Origin: Tomocerus qinae
Lineage: Eukaryota; Arthropoda; Collembola; Entomobryomorpha; Tomoceridae
Direction: 5' to 3'
Assembly: GCA_020055645.1 (NCBI GenBank)
Contig: CM034546.1
Span: 59,644,001 to 59,708,000, forward strand
Length of the DNA: 64,000 bases
Made by a program: the position numbers and the translations under genes. Numbering within the stretch: the stretch's first letter is position 1; every line of letters starts with the position of its first letter. This document shows positions 33,875-45,492 of this stretch, in pieces. The notes beneath the pieces were generated by a model, which saw nothing but the letters and a program-made list of their open reading frames with translations, ran no database searches and had not been told where the DNA came from.

Positions 33875-36267
33875 ATGTTGACACATTTGGCGTTAATAAT
33901 TTTGCTGACTATAAAATGGGTTTGGGTTGGAAATTGAAGGACGTTGTGAAAATTGAAAAGGATTGCCACGTCAGTGTTCTATTCCAAGATAATATCTTCA
34001 CTCAAGCATTGGAGGAATCATTGCAAGAAGTAGATATCCCTTTTGCATTTACAAGACTGAAATTTATTACAGAACTCTCTCATTGTTCAATATCTGAAGC
34101 TATTGGCATTCCTTATTTTATACCACATTGCATTGCTACAATAAACAAAATGAACCTAAATATCTCTTCCCCTCGACCCATGAGCCGTTTTGTTTGTGTG
34201 GCGCACATTTTGGTCAATGTCACTTCTATTAAAATCAGTGAAATATTTGTAACCAATTACATTAGTGAAACATTTTCCAAATTCTCAGAATATGAACGCA
34301 AAACTGGAGTGAATTGGCTAAACTGGTACAATTATGAAGAATATACTTCTATTTATATGATCGTCGAGAGCCAATTGCTAGAGACGGCCAAGTCAAATCA
34401 AAATATCTTTATTGATGACAAAAAATGTCTCTTGAGGATTCGAAATTCGGTGGGGCAAACTTAATGTATCGTCTATTCTATCGTAAATCATGGTTTATAT
34501 TGTCTTTGGAAGATGAAGAAAATCCCATCGTGTATTCTATTTGTCCACAAGGGGCAGGATATATTTTGAGAGAATTTACAATTACAGTGATTCCTATTTG
34601 ATCTGTAAATGTTTGCTTAGGTCAACCGTTACGTCAATTGGCGACCAGAAACTTCATCACTAAAAGTAATATTCCAAATTCAATAAATTTAAAGATTCAT
34701 GACGGTGATATTTGGGAAGGAATCGGTAGCAAACAATACGATGGACCACTGCTTCAGCAATCCTCTTTTACAAAACCGTTTTTAAATGAAAAGTTGGGAC
34801 CTGCGATTCCAATTTCTTCAATCATTTTCCGAAATCTCCCAAATTTGACAATAGGTTTTCCGATAAGGAGTGAAGACGTTTTTAATTTAGATTTAGACTT
34901 CCAACAAGAATCTGATTGGGGGTACTATGGACCTCACTACATAGTAATTCCAACAATGGAAGATTCTATCAATTTTATTTCCTGTGTTGTCTTGGAAGAT
35001 GAGAGCCTCTCTTTCTATGGATACATTAAACCATTTCAACTTGATACATGGATGGGGTTCCTGATTTCCATTATCATTGTAACTGTTTTCGTCCATGGAG
35101 TAATATTTTATAAAGCGTATAATAATCTTCCGTTTGCGTTAATTTTCTGGGCGTATGTGTTGGAAGTCAGTTATCCGTTATCAACGCAGGCCAATAAAAC
35201 TATTTGGATCAAATCTATAATATGTCCTTTATCACTCATGCTCATTGTACTGACAAACATCTACAAGGGAATTGTAACTACAGATTTAGTTGAACCACGT
35301 CCAGTTAAAAGAATTGAATCAATGGAACACTTGGCTAACGTAACAAATATTACATCTCTCGGTGAATTGACAATTAGCTCGGTCAATCCTTTTAATTATA
35401 ACCTAAACGAAAGTGACATTAAAGAGATTCAAGTGGGAACATATATCCACTGAGTATTGTCAAACTGCTGACCTTAGTGTGCGTCCTCCTGACATTCAAA
35501 TTGGGTGTGCTGATTTGATCAATTCAAATGCCAATTTATCGGTAAAAAATTTTAACGGTGACGATGAAGATACAATTATTGAATTCTATAACACTTTTGA
35601 AACGGTTAAAAATAAAATTTTCAAGTTAGTACATTTTTTGAATTCTTACCTTTCAAAGCACAAAAATACTCTAAATGTGAAAACATTGAATTCCGTCAGC
35701 GCAATTATCAAAATGTTTCGTATTACACCTGAAATCTATTCAAAAAGTCCCTCAGAAAGGATTTCCCAGTGCAACAATTCTGTATTTATTATCAGAAGTT
35801 CTCGAATCCATCGAACTCTGGACGCTTCTCTCTGGGATCCAGAGAGTGGAGGAGTTCAACCACTCAAGCAATTATATCAAGGAAATGAAGAAAATCCGTT
35901 TATGCCTATGTCTGTACATACTTCCTTTAGAAATCCGTATATTCCCATGTTCACCACATTTCTTAGAGAAAAATTACGCTCGGTGACTCATTCGGGGCTT
36001 TACCAAAGATGGATAGACCATTACAAGCAACGCAGTTATACGAGATGCAGAACTTGTTGGGACCGAATTCCACGACCTCTAAACTTTTATAATTCTAATA
36101 TCGGCACAATATTTCCTATTTTTTCTTTCTTTTTAGTCATATTTGCAGTAGTATTTACATGGGAGAACAGGGCAAGAAATAAACAATTAATCTTCTTTGC
36201 ATCACGTATGGTTTCTAATTATGTAAAAATAAATGTCGTGTTGTTTGGCATTTATTTCAACATCTGA
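33875..36267 (+). pseudogene. ionotropic-receptor-like ligand-gated channel gene, broken
   Basis: Begins at ATG 33875 with a signal-peptide-like MLTHLALIILLTIKWVW, then shifts frame within about 15 codons into the 33916-34464 frame. Further breaks lie near 34440 (shift), 34600 (stop) and 35445 (shift). The middle frame (34638-35453) shows TM1 (DTWMGFLISIIIVTVFVHGV), a pore-loop region (LIFWAYVLEVSYPLS) and TM2 (SIICPLSLMLIVLTNIYKG). The last frame has the second ligand-binding lobe and TM3 (IFPIFSFFLVIFAVVFTWEN) near the C-terminus. This order is that of insect-type chemosensory ionotropic receptors of the glutamate-receptor fold. A short intron ending at TTTGCTTAG (about 34620) cannot be excluded, but at least three breaks remain. 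Ancestral role: ligand-gated cation channel in the plasma membrane of sensory cells. Confidence 0.8.
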
Positions 36268-37917
36268 TAGTAAGAAAACCAACTCGAGTCGAAATTTTTG
36301 AATATCGCTCCGGAAATACAATACGAAATGATGATTAGCTCATAAAACAAACGTAAAAATAATAATGAAATTCCAAAACAACGTAATCGGGTTCAGTTGC
36401 AAGGCGAGCTACAACTACTGTTTCGTCAGCAAGAAGTCACATATAATTTTCCTGCTCCCACAGATAAGGCGTCATTTACTTTTACTTAGAAGACTTAAAT
36501 TACAGAACAGTATAACTTATCTAATGAATTGTAGCTGTTTCATTGGTATCATTACACTTATTATATTTATCTCAGCTTCGCCGTGTACCTTATTATGCTC
36601 ATGGTCTTGGCTCTAAGCCTTTTGGAATAGGCCAATCAACACATTTGGGTCAATTTAGAGCTAGCTAACCTTTTTTAAAGATATTTTTGTCGAGCCTTAT
36701 CAAAGTGACCCCTTAGTGTGCGCAGCCCTTATTAAAAAAGCTATCGAGCGAATCGAGCTACATCGAACTTCGGATATATGACTGCACAATGAGGCAAACG
36801 CAATGTAGTTGCTACATGTTTACCCAGAACCAGGGTAAACAGGTAGCTAAAACTACAGCTACTTTGGAATGAAGTAGTATATAGCCTGTGCACTTATGGT
36901 AAGAAAATATGAACTAAGAGTTTTTCCACACAGATTCTCCAAATTGGTGTTGCTATTTATAATTTGTATAGTTATAGAAGTATAATATTATTTGACTCTG
37001 CTATAATTAAGTATAGTCAATAATTAATATATTTATCTGTGCCTGTCAGCAATATCTTCACTGATTTCAAAATCAATACACGTCCATATCCGATTTTTAC
37101 TTCCATATTCCAATTCTTCATTGATGCATTCAAAATGCCAAACTGTTATTTCGTATTCTGTTGTCATTGGCGGCTTAAATATTACCTTAAATATTTGGTT
37201 ACATTTTGTGTATAATTTTACATATTTTTTACTGTCAGAGCATACAGTTATTCACATTCACATACGGCAACAAACATAAATTGTAGTAAGCAGGTAAATA
37301 GTAGGTGTTATTGTGTAATAAGCATCTCCCCAAATAATTATTTAAATTAAGCAGTGAAAATTGAAAATAATAATATCTGTCATGTATATAATGTACTAAA
37401 TAGGGAATAGTAGCAGTGAATATTAGTAAACAATCCTAACAATAATAATATTATTATCAGCTTAGCAGTAGTGTAAGTGTAGCAGCTTAGTATTAAACAA
37501 ACGTGCATGTGATGTGGCAGCGCTGCAGGAGAACAAATGTCGTAGGAGAACAGAGGAGAACGGATGTCGTAGAGAAGGGTAGTCGCAGGAGAAGAGTTGA
37601 CGTTGTAGCGTTTACCCTCTGTTTACTTTATACCCTTGTACACGTTAAAGTCTTTAGCTGCCAGTTAGATCCGTGCTGTAAGGCTGTAACAGAAGCATTG
37701 ACATCCACATACTTTTGAAAGATATTGGAAAGATATAATTTGTATTTTAAGCATTTTATAAATCTGCAAACATTTCAAATAAGCTTCACTATGGTGCGTA
37801 GAGATTATAAACCTATTCGATATACGCGATTTGGGAATTTGTAGTTTGTGTATACTTGAATATCTGAGAATTTGAGAAATAAATTCAGTTTTTGTAAAAT
37901 TGACGCTAACAATACAT
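36268..37917. other. spacer right of the receptor relic
   Basis: No gene, transposon or RNA recognised. Small frames at 36365 and 37503 have no domain features. Confidence 0.4.
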
Positions 37918-40136
37918 AGACATAACAATTAATATCATACATAAAGAGAGGAATTGTTATGGTTACACAATAATTACAAGCTTATACACACTTTCAATTA
38001 TCTTATTCTGTCAATTTGAGAAACAAAATTTTTGTAATACTTTGTACAGCAAAATTTATTTGGCATTTTAAACGTTGGACAAAAATTGAGCCAAAATAGT
38101 CATTCATGCAGTTTCAATAACACTAAAGACAACATTCCATAAAATCAAAAATCTATATGCAACATGCTAATAATATCCTGTTGCTGCTAAAAATAATTTA
38201 GAAACAGGAATTTTTATTTTGCTTCTAAAAAGGAAAAAATTGATATAATTGCCCAGATGGAGAGTTATTTTGACCAGTGGAAACATATCGCTACATACAC
38301 ACGTTGTGTAAAACATTTCTATATGCATATACAGACTACCATAAAAGTCCAGTATATATCTATGTACTTTATTTTTTTATTAAGCAATTATTAATGCAAT
38401 AGCTTATTGCCTAGTCACACAGCCTCTTGCCTTTCTTAATAAACCATGTCAAATGGATGTAAAAAAGTAGCAGAGGTGACCATGGGGTTTGCCGTATTAA
38501 ATGGCGTTTTATTAAATTTTTCTTATGACCTTTGACCTTTTGATCTAGATGACTTGACATTGACCTGTCCCTTTTCATCTCTACATCGCGTTCAGAAAGT
38601 TTGATTTGATTATCTCAAACCGTTTTTGAGTTATCGTGTTAATAGGCAAACGGAAGATAGACAGATCAGGCATTCCTATAAAGCGATTTTGCACACTACT
38701 TAATAATGTAAAGTATCGAATTTGTATTTTAATGGAAATTAGTTGACAACTTACCAGTTATGTTAGTTGGCAATAGATATCTCTAGGCAAAGGTCGTTTC
38801 GAGTCTCATAGTACCCCAAAAAGCTGTAAATAATTTTTTCTTCTACTAAAATATTAATTAAATTTTTTTTATTTCAATGTTCCACCCAAAATTCTCCCAC
38901 AATTTCTTTAGCGTTAAAACCTGATCTTCTCCAGAAATTGTCATGGAATTCTGAGGTGGACGCCAATGAGATAATATTTGTTTTCCATTTAGACATAATT
39001 GCGACTTAATGTCGAAAACTAAAGTTACACCAATATTTACTATTTTAACCACGCCCACAGGCAGGTGTATCCAATGTTACCTATATTCAAACTTGACCTC
39101 AGTTTCCCTACATTACGATCAGTAAGTTTGAACTGATTGTCTCAAACTGTTGTTGAGTTATCTTGGTAACAGACAGACGGACAGGCAGACAGATCAGGCA
39201 TTCTTATTAAGCAGCTCCGCTACTTAACAAATTAAAACGGACGGGCGCTGCTTCCGTCGGGAAGATAAGGGCCACATATATCCCTCCTTTACCCTGACAT
39301 TCATCCACCAAACTGTCAATCATTTCTTAATTTAAAGCGGAAACAACAACATAACAATAAATTTTGCTGCAATTCTCTTAATAATGGCCCCGTGTTAATA
39401 CCCTAATACTACGTTACGTTTCAATTGTATATAGTTATTTACATTTTAATACCAAGGTGGATTTGTTTAAAATTATTTTATTTTGTAGGTTGCAAATAAC
39501 GGTGAGTAATTGTTTGTTTTCAATTAAAATATATTCGTTGGATATAATATATTAAATATTCCATTAAGATATAAAATACTTAGTGAGGTTTTCAACACTT
39601 ACAAACGTTGGCGTTTGTCCATGTTAATATCATAACAAGCTTACCAATATGTTCTATCATTATATGTATATCATCTATTATATATTTCAATTAGGATCCG
39701 ATATACATACTTACATACTGGCATTATCTTGTGCAAATTATTAGTAATTCTTTTTGTTTAAAAAATGTTAGCGTAGCAATTAGCAAATCTTTTCTTTAAA
39801 CATTGATTTACTAATATGCATTTACATCTGTATATGCTAATTTGTCTAAAATAAAGATTTTGAAACACATTTAATTTTAAAATGGTATTTATAGCTGTTG
39901 AGAAACACTAAATATCCATAATATCCTAAAGAGAAGTGCCGAAAACAATGAGTAGAGACTGCAAACTACAATAAATAAACGACCATCACGAACAGGCAAC
40001 TTACTTATCAAGCCGTTGATGGCAGTTGCTTAGTTCTTCATAATAAATTATAACGGACGGACGTGGGCTGTGCCGAAAAGATAAGGACCATTTTCTTCTC
40101 CCATTTACCCATTCATGTATTCATTTCATAATTTAA
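37918..40136. other. remnant of unit 4 with its A gene deleted
   Basis: 37918-39250 continues the unit flank interrupted at 32281. It leads into an A-type 5' region: a worn upstream motif at 39336, the first-exon donor AATAACG|GTGAG at 39491-39504, and GTTGGCGTTTGTCCATGTTA near 39606. Where the A leader and fingers should be, it passes (about 39660-39880) into sequence like the A 3' flank and then to the B4 motif. The whole A4 coding part is missing. Confidence 0.6.
39336..39355 (+). promoter_or_regulatory. worn copy of the upstream motif, no gene attached
   Basis: AGCGGAAACAACAACATAAC, with one G and part of the TAAACAA half lost. The gene it belonged to (A4) is deleted, so decay is expected. 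Confidence 0.45.
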
Positions 40137-40158
40137 AGCGGGAACAAACATAAACAAA
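40137..40158 (+). promoter_or_regulatory. conserved upstream motif of gene B4
   Basis: AGCGGGAACAAACATAAACA, preceded by ATTTCATAATTTAA. A matching first-exon donor (TAACC|GTGA) lies at about 40293-40301. Confidence 0.5.
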
Positions 40159-40577
40159 AAGAGTAATAATATAACAAAAATTCTATTTCTAATACATTGC
40201 CATTTTCTTGTTACATACATCATAGTAATAATAGAGTAATTAAAAATTGTTATAAAAAGGTGATTTGTTTAATTTATTTAGTGAGGTAGTAGTAACCGTG
40301 AAAAATCGTTTGCTTTGCGACTAAAATATTTATGTGGACTTAAGATTTCGATTAAAATATTCAATACTGCACAATAAATAAGGTAACTCTAAATAATCAT
40401 TATTATGTATTAGTAATAAAGGCCTACAATATATTATATTACATCATTAACAAATGATAAGAAAGTCAATATTTAATACCAATAAACACCAACACAGTAA
40501 AAGATGACCATTATGTTTACCATCCATTTGTTATGTAATAATTTACATTTATAAACATTCCGAAATTATTTTCAGAA

Positions 40578-41880
40578 ATGACGTTAAACAATCACGATAC
40601 CTTTGGTCTAAAATCATTTGAGATTAAATTAGAGCGTTTGAATGAAAAGGATTTCAATAGAGTTTACAGAAATTATATAAGGTAACAATTATTTCAGAAT
40701 TTATAAACTTATAAACTTAGTAAAATATGAGGTTCAATGCAGTAATATTTGTAGTTATTATGTTTCCTTAAATATTATTTACAGGGGAAATGAAAATGTA
40801 ACAAGGGAGAGTACTTGTAATAAAACCACTGAAATGAAAGTTAAAAATAATTGTCACTTGGAGAGACGTCTACTGAAGAGAGAAACTGTTGTCCAAGAAA
40901 AAAACTGTAGGTTTGAGAAAAAATCATTTTCACATCGTGGAAGTTTCGTGGAAATTCCCAGTGCTGAAAGGGATTTGAAATGCGATATTTGTTTCAAGTC
41001 ATTTAAAACGCAACAAAATTTAAGTCTACACAAAAGACTACACAATAGTGTGGAAAAGGCATTTCCTTATGATAGCTATTTGAGGAGTCACATAAAAACT
41101 CATACAGGTGAAAAGCCATATAAATGCAGTATCTGTGCAAAATCATTTTCAACTAATTCGAGGCTGAAATTTCACACTCGAATTCACAGCGGGGAAAAAC
41201 CTTACAATTGCACGATATGTGATAAAGCATTTTCGTGGACAGGTCATTTAAATCTCCATTTAAGAACCCATACTGGGGAGAAACCCTTTAAGTGCACATT
41301 GTGTGACAAATCATTTTCTCACATGAGTTATTTAACAATTCATTTACGATTTCACAGTGGTGAAAAGCCATATAAGTGTCAATTGTGTGACAAATCCTTT
41401 CCACGATTAAGCGCTTTGAAGTCTCATATTGGCTATCATACGGGGGAAAAACCTAAAAGACATTTTATGTGTAACTTCTGTGGAAAATCAGTTAGCAGTC
41501 TAGCTAATTTAAACAGTCACACACGTACCCACACTGGTGAAAAGCCTTACAAGTGTAACATTTGCAAAAAATCATTTACCAGTCGAAGTTATTTCACTAT
41601 CCACGAACGCATTCACAATGGAGATAGACCTTATAAGTGTAACTTATGTGACAAATCATTCATAAGAGGAAGTGGCTTAGAGACTCATGTACGTGTTCAC
41701 AGTGGAGAAAAGCCTTATAAGTGTACTGAGTGCAAGAAATCATTTGCAAGAAGAAGTTCTTTAGTTTACCATTTAAGTAGGATTCACAGTGGAGAGAAAC
41801 CTCATGCGTGTAACTTATGTCAAAAATCATTTTCAGTAAAGCGGGATTTAAATTCCCATTTAAGAACCCATCTCCTCTAA
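40578..41880 (+). CDS. C2H2 zinc-finger protein B4, 10 fingers
   Basis: CDS join(40578..40681, 40785..41880), 399 residues, with a phase-2 intron of 103 bp. The ATG follows TTTTCAGAA. Residues 1-35 are the N-terminal module (LERLNEKDFNRVYRNY), one residue shorter than in other B genes. A basic linker precedes one finger (KCDICFKSFK). A Cys-less remnant finger (AFPYDSYLRSHIKTH) follows, a fusion or deletion scar. Nine regular fingers come next and the protein ends HLRTHLL. The extended linker TGEKPKRH occupies the same place as KSKRP in B1 and B3. Fingers 2-9 match B2 and B3, so this is the shortened fourth B copy. AATAAA at 41961 is a plausible poly(A) signal. Presumed nuclear DNA-binding protein; targets unknown. 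Confidence 0.9.
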
Positions 41881-42148
41881 AATACGTGTACATAACTGAT
41901 CATATTAAAATACTAATTAAACTAATTAAAAAACTGATACTGTAATTTTTAATACATTAAAATAAATATTAGAGATGTAATAATTAAATATATTAGTTAA
42001 TGTAAAATCCGAAGGTAAAATAAGGGCGAACACCCAAGTCATACTTCAACCATTATTATGCTCTCATTCAGTCTCACTTTTGTCACGCAGAATAAAACAT
42101 TCATGCATAAGGTGCTAATTGAGAATTTGAGAATCCTTTCTTAATAAA

Positions 42149-42177
42149 ACGCGGGAGCTGGACATTGGTAAACAATA
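42149..42177 (+). promoter_or_regulatory. conserved upstream motif of gene C1
   Basis: ACGCGGGAGCTGG then GGTAAACAATA. In the C subfamily the motif is GCGGGAGCTGGACAT...AAACAATA, preceded by GAGAATCCTTTCTTAAT. Confidence 0.5.
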
Positions 42178-42312
42178 ACATAACACATCTGTTGCTGATT
42201 GATTGCGTTATCAGTTAAAATGTCATCAAAAGAAAATTATTTCAAATACGTTATTTATACCATTTCTTCCCCAGTCAAGATTCATTAAATTAGTATACCT
42301 ACTTGCAGAGAC

Positions 42313-43978
42313 ATGGAGCCAAAGTACGACTTCAACATTTTTATCGCCAAATCATTTGAAATTCAATTGAACCGTTTAAATGAAGACGCTTTTAAAACCT
42401 TTTACAGTAAATATTTAAGGTAATAAGATCATGTAATATTAAATTGATTTAATAAAATAATGGAATTTGAACTTTATTTTCAGGGGAAATGAAAGTAGAA
42501 CAATCCAGTTTACATCGCCGATTACTAAAGAATGCCCAATAAAAGGCGATGGAAAGGAAAAGTGTCGTAAAACTGAAAATTGTTTAAAAGAAAAATTAAA
42601 TGGAACCAATCGGAAAATCTGCTTTTTTTGCAAGAAAAATTTTGCAAGCTATTCTGCCCTTCAAGACCATATAAGGGTACACACAAGAGAACATCCATAT
42701 CCATGTAGCTTTTGCAAAAAATCATTTTCACAACATTGTGATTTAAAAAGACATTTACAAAGGCACAACGGGCAAAATTTGGAAAAGAGTAAAAAATGTC
42801 CATTTTGTCACAAAGCATTTAGATCTAACTACGATTTGGAAAACCATATCAGAAAACACACAGGAGAAACTCCTTTTGGTTGTCATTTGTGTGGGAAATC
42901 GTTTTATGTGGAAATGTATTTGAAAAGACATATTCTAAGGCACAGTGGCGCAAGACATTTTAAGTGTAACTTTTGTCAAAAAACATTTACCCAATTTGGC
43001 CATTTAAGTACTCATATAAATATTCACACAAGAGAAAAAGCCTTCAAATGCAGCGTATGTAATAAAACTTTTACTGTAAAAGGTCATTTAAACTTGCACA
43101 TGCAAACTCATAGTGGACTAAAACCTTTTCAGTGTAATGTGTGCCAGAAATGGTTTGCAATAAAAAAACATTTAGAGGTACATGTTCGTAGGATGCATTC
43201 AATTAAAGAAAAGCCTTTTGAATGTGAGTTATGTCAAAAAAAATTTTCAGAGAAAGCATCGTTGAAAGACCATAAAAGAATTCACAGTGACGAAAAGACT
43301 TTCAAGTGTGAAATTTGTCCCAAATCGTTCAAACACCGATCAGGTTTATATATCCACAAAGTAATGCACAGTGGGGTAAAGCGATTTAAATGTAGTTTTT
43401 GTGACAAATCCTTTTCACACAGCAGGAGTTTAAAGAATCACATCCTAATCCACACAGGCGAGAAGCCCTATAAATGCAGCACCTGTACGAAATCATTTTC
43501 AAATAATTCAAGCTTATACAGTCACTTGCGAATCCACAATGGCCAGAAGCCTAAAACCTATCGATGTTATCTTTGTTTTACATACTTTGGAACAAGTACA
43601 GAACTGAATAACCACATTAGAAGACATATTGGTGAAAAACCATACAAATGTGATCGGTGCGAACAATCATTTGTTACCAAAGGAAACTTAAATATGCATA
43701 TGAGAATTCACTCTGGAGAAAAACCTCATCATTGTAGCTTTTGTGAAAAATCATTTCCCAGGATGTACAATTTGGAAAGACATTTGAGAACTCACTCTGG
43801 AGAAAAACCTCATCATTGTAGCTTTTGTGAAAAATCATTTCCCAGGATGCAACATTTGGAAAGACATTTGAGAACTCACAGTGGAGAAAAGCCTTATATG
43901 TGTGATTTATGTCCAAAGTCATTCATAGATAAAAGTGGTTTAAATAACCATTTTAAAATCCACTCTGCAAAAAAATAA
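42313..43978 (+). CDS. C2H2 zinc-finger protein C1, 16 fingers
   Basis: CDS join(42313..42419, 42484..43978), 533 residues, with a 64-bp phase-2 intron (AAG|GTAATA to TTTTCAG). Residues 1-36 are the C-type module (KSFEIQLNRLNEDAFKTFY). A linker rich in charged residues leads to 16 C2H2 fingers, starting ICFFCKKNF and ending YMCDLCPKSFIDKSGLNNHF. Linkers vary more than in the B genes (HTREHP, HSDEKT, HSGVKR). Fingers 14 and 15 are an 84-bp tandem duplication differing at two helix codons only. AATAAA at 44003 is close after the stop. The gene looks whole. Expected role: nuclear DNA-binding regulator, target unknown. Confidence 0.93.
43711..43878 (+). repeat. single-finger tandem duplication in C1
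   Basis: Units 43711-43794 and 43795-43878, 84 bp each. They are identical except for three bases in two adjacent codons (TAC AAT versus CAA CAT), changing helix positions 2 and 3 from Tyr-Asn to Gln-His. Confidence 0.95.
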
Positions 43979-44726
43979 CATTATATTATTATGTATAGAT
44001 TAAATAAACCATATTATATTGTAGTAACACCACTTTTGGATGAATAAGTTTATTCTCGATTGAATATTCGATTCTATGTATCTTATTCGTTGTGAGATGC
44101 ACAATCTAAAAAACAAATGAATATTACTTGCTTGATTACAATTACTCAATTAATCTAATTATATGATATAACTAATTAATACTGACACTGACATTTCGAA
44201 TTAATAACATTTAACTGCATATTGGAAACAACAAAAAACTATATCATACAATATTCAGTTTTGCCATACTTATTCATAAATTCCATACAAAGCTAGACAA
44301 ACTAATTTTCAAAACCTCATACAAAATTAAGGTGTGTGCCATACGAATTCCTATTTTCCCATCCAACACCAGTGGGGTAAATAATAATTTTATACTCGGT
44401 TGAATATTCAATTCTGTGAATCCTATTCGTTCTAAAATGCACAATCTGAGAAATAAATTAATTGTTTTTGGAATTATTGTACAATAAATAGTTATTTGTC
44501 TAAAAATTTTAAATTTCTTTCCGGCAGAAGAATCAAAACTATGATTTATTCAGCTCATTTAAACATAGGTAGCAACATGTTAATACATAAAGCAAACAAT
44601 GTAAAAATGTGAAATAGAATCTTTTAAATTATTATTATTATGCTCTCATGCAGTCTCACTTCTTACTCAGATTAGAGAAAACATTCAATATATCCAAAGT
44701 GTTCATTGAGAATCCTTTCTTAATAA

Positions 44727-44755
44727 AGCGGGAGCTGGACATTACAAACAATAAC
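44727..44755 (+). promoter_or_regulatory. conserved upstream motif of gene C2
   Basis: AGCGGGAGCTGGACATT then ACAAACAATAAC, preceded by GAGAATCCTTTCTTAATAA exactly as upstream of C1. Confidence 0.5.
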
Positions 44756-44948
44756 ATAATAAACACTATGAAATACCTGTTGCTGACTGCTCGCGTTGTC
44801 AGGAAACAAAACACCGAAAAGCCCATTTCATACCCTAGCTTTGCTAAAAGCAACATTATCATTTATCACTTATAGTAAATTATTAATTACATTTTGCACA
44901 TTTAAATCGCAACTTAGGATTCTAAAGTTTCGGACACTGTCACCACCA

Positions 44949-45062
44949 GGTACGGACATATTCGCGCGAAGCGCGAAAATTTATTGCGATTTTTGGTGTT
45001 ATTTGGGAAAATTCTTCTCTTTTTCTCAGGTTTGAGGGGGGCCCCCAACTGGATACGGCTTG
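44949..45062. mobile_element. 114-bp insertion flanked by 10-bp direct repeats
   Basis: GTCACCACCA occurs exactly at both sides (44939-44948, 45063-45072). The insert starts GGTACGGACATATTCGCGCG, has an internal CGCGCGAAGCGCG hairpin and ends GGATACGGCTTG. No inverted ends or poly(A) tail, so the class is unknown. Confidence 0.55.
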
Positions 45063-45492
45063 GTCACCACCATAATTACCTAGCTTTACCTCTTTTTGTA
45101 GTTAAAGTATTTATACTCATTCGAACTTTGCATTGCGCTTTGCATTGTAAATCAGTACTACGTAAGAGTTAAAGGACGGTGCTCCAAATTTTGTCTTCGG
45201 GAGACAAATTCTGTCTCCAACTTTGAACTTGTTCTCTACTTTCTCGGTGGCGTTAAATACTAAAAGAAAATCCCTCTTATCGCTAACTACATCTTACGTT
45301 TTATCTTCAAAAATAGGTCATCTTGATTTATGGGGTTTAAATATCGGTTGGTGGGTTCCTTAACTACTCTTTCTGCAGTATTTTTATCATCAAAGGACAT
45401 TATTCCAAACATTATTTAATACATTATTTATACCATTTCATACCTTGTCACGATTCATTAAATTAGTTGAACTATAAACTACCTGCCGAGTC

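Larger units (their letters stand above)
32282..37917. other. 5.6-kb segment interrupting unit 3, with the receptor relic
   Basis: The unit flank breaks at TGCTTTCACTT (32281) and resumes at TAGACATAACAATT (37917 onward), which are contiguous in B1 (13218-13232) and B2. Everything between is extra. I see no target duplication or inverted repeats, so this may be a recombination product and not a transposon. It contains the ionotropic-receptor-like relic, a minisatellite and a perfect palindrome. Confidence 0.75.
43979..45492. other. spacer between C1 and C2
   Basis: Contains the C1 poly(A) signal, the C2 upstream motif (44727) and a 114-bp insertion (44949-45062). No further gene recognised. 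Confidence 0.5.
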
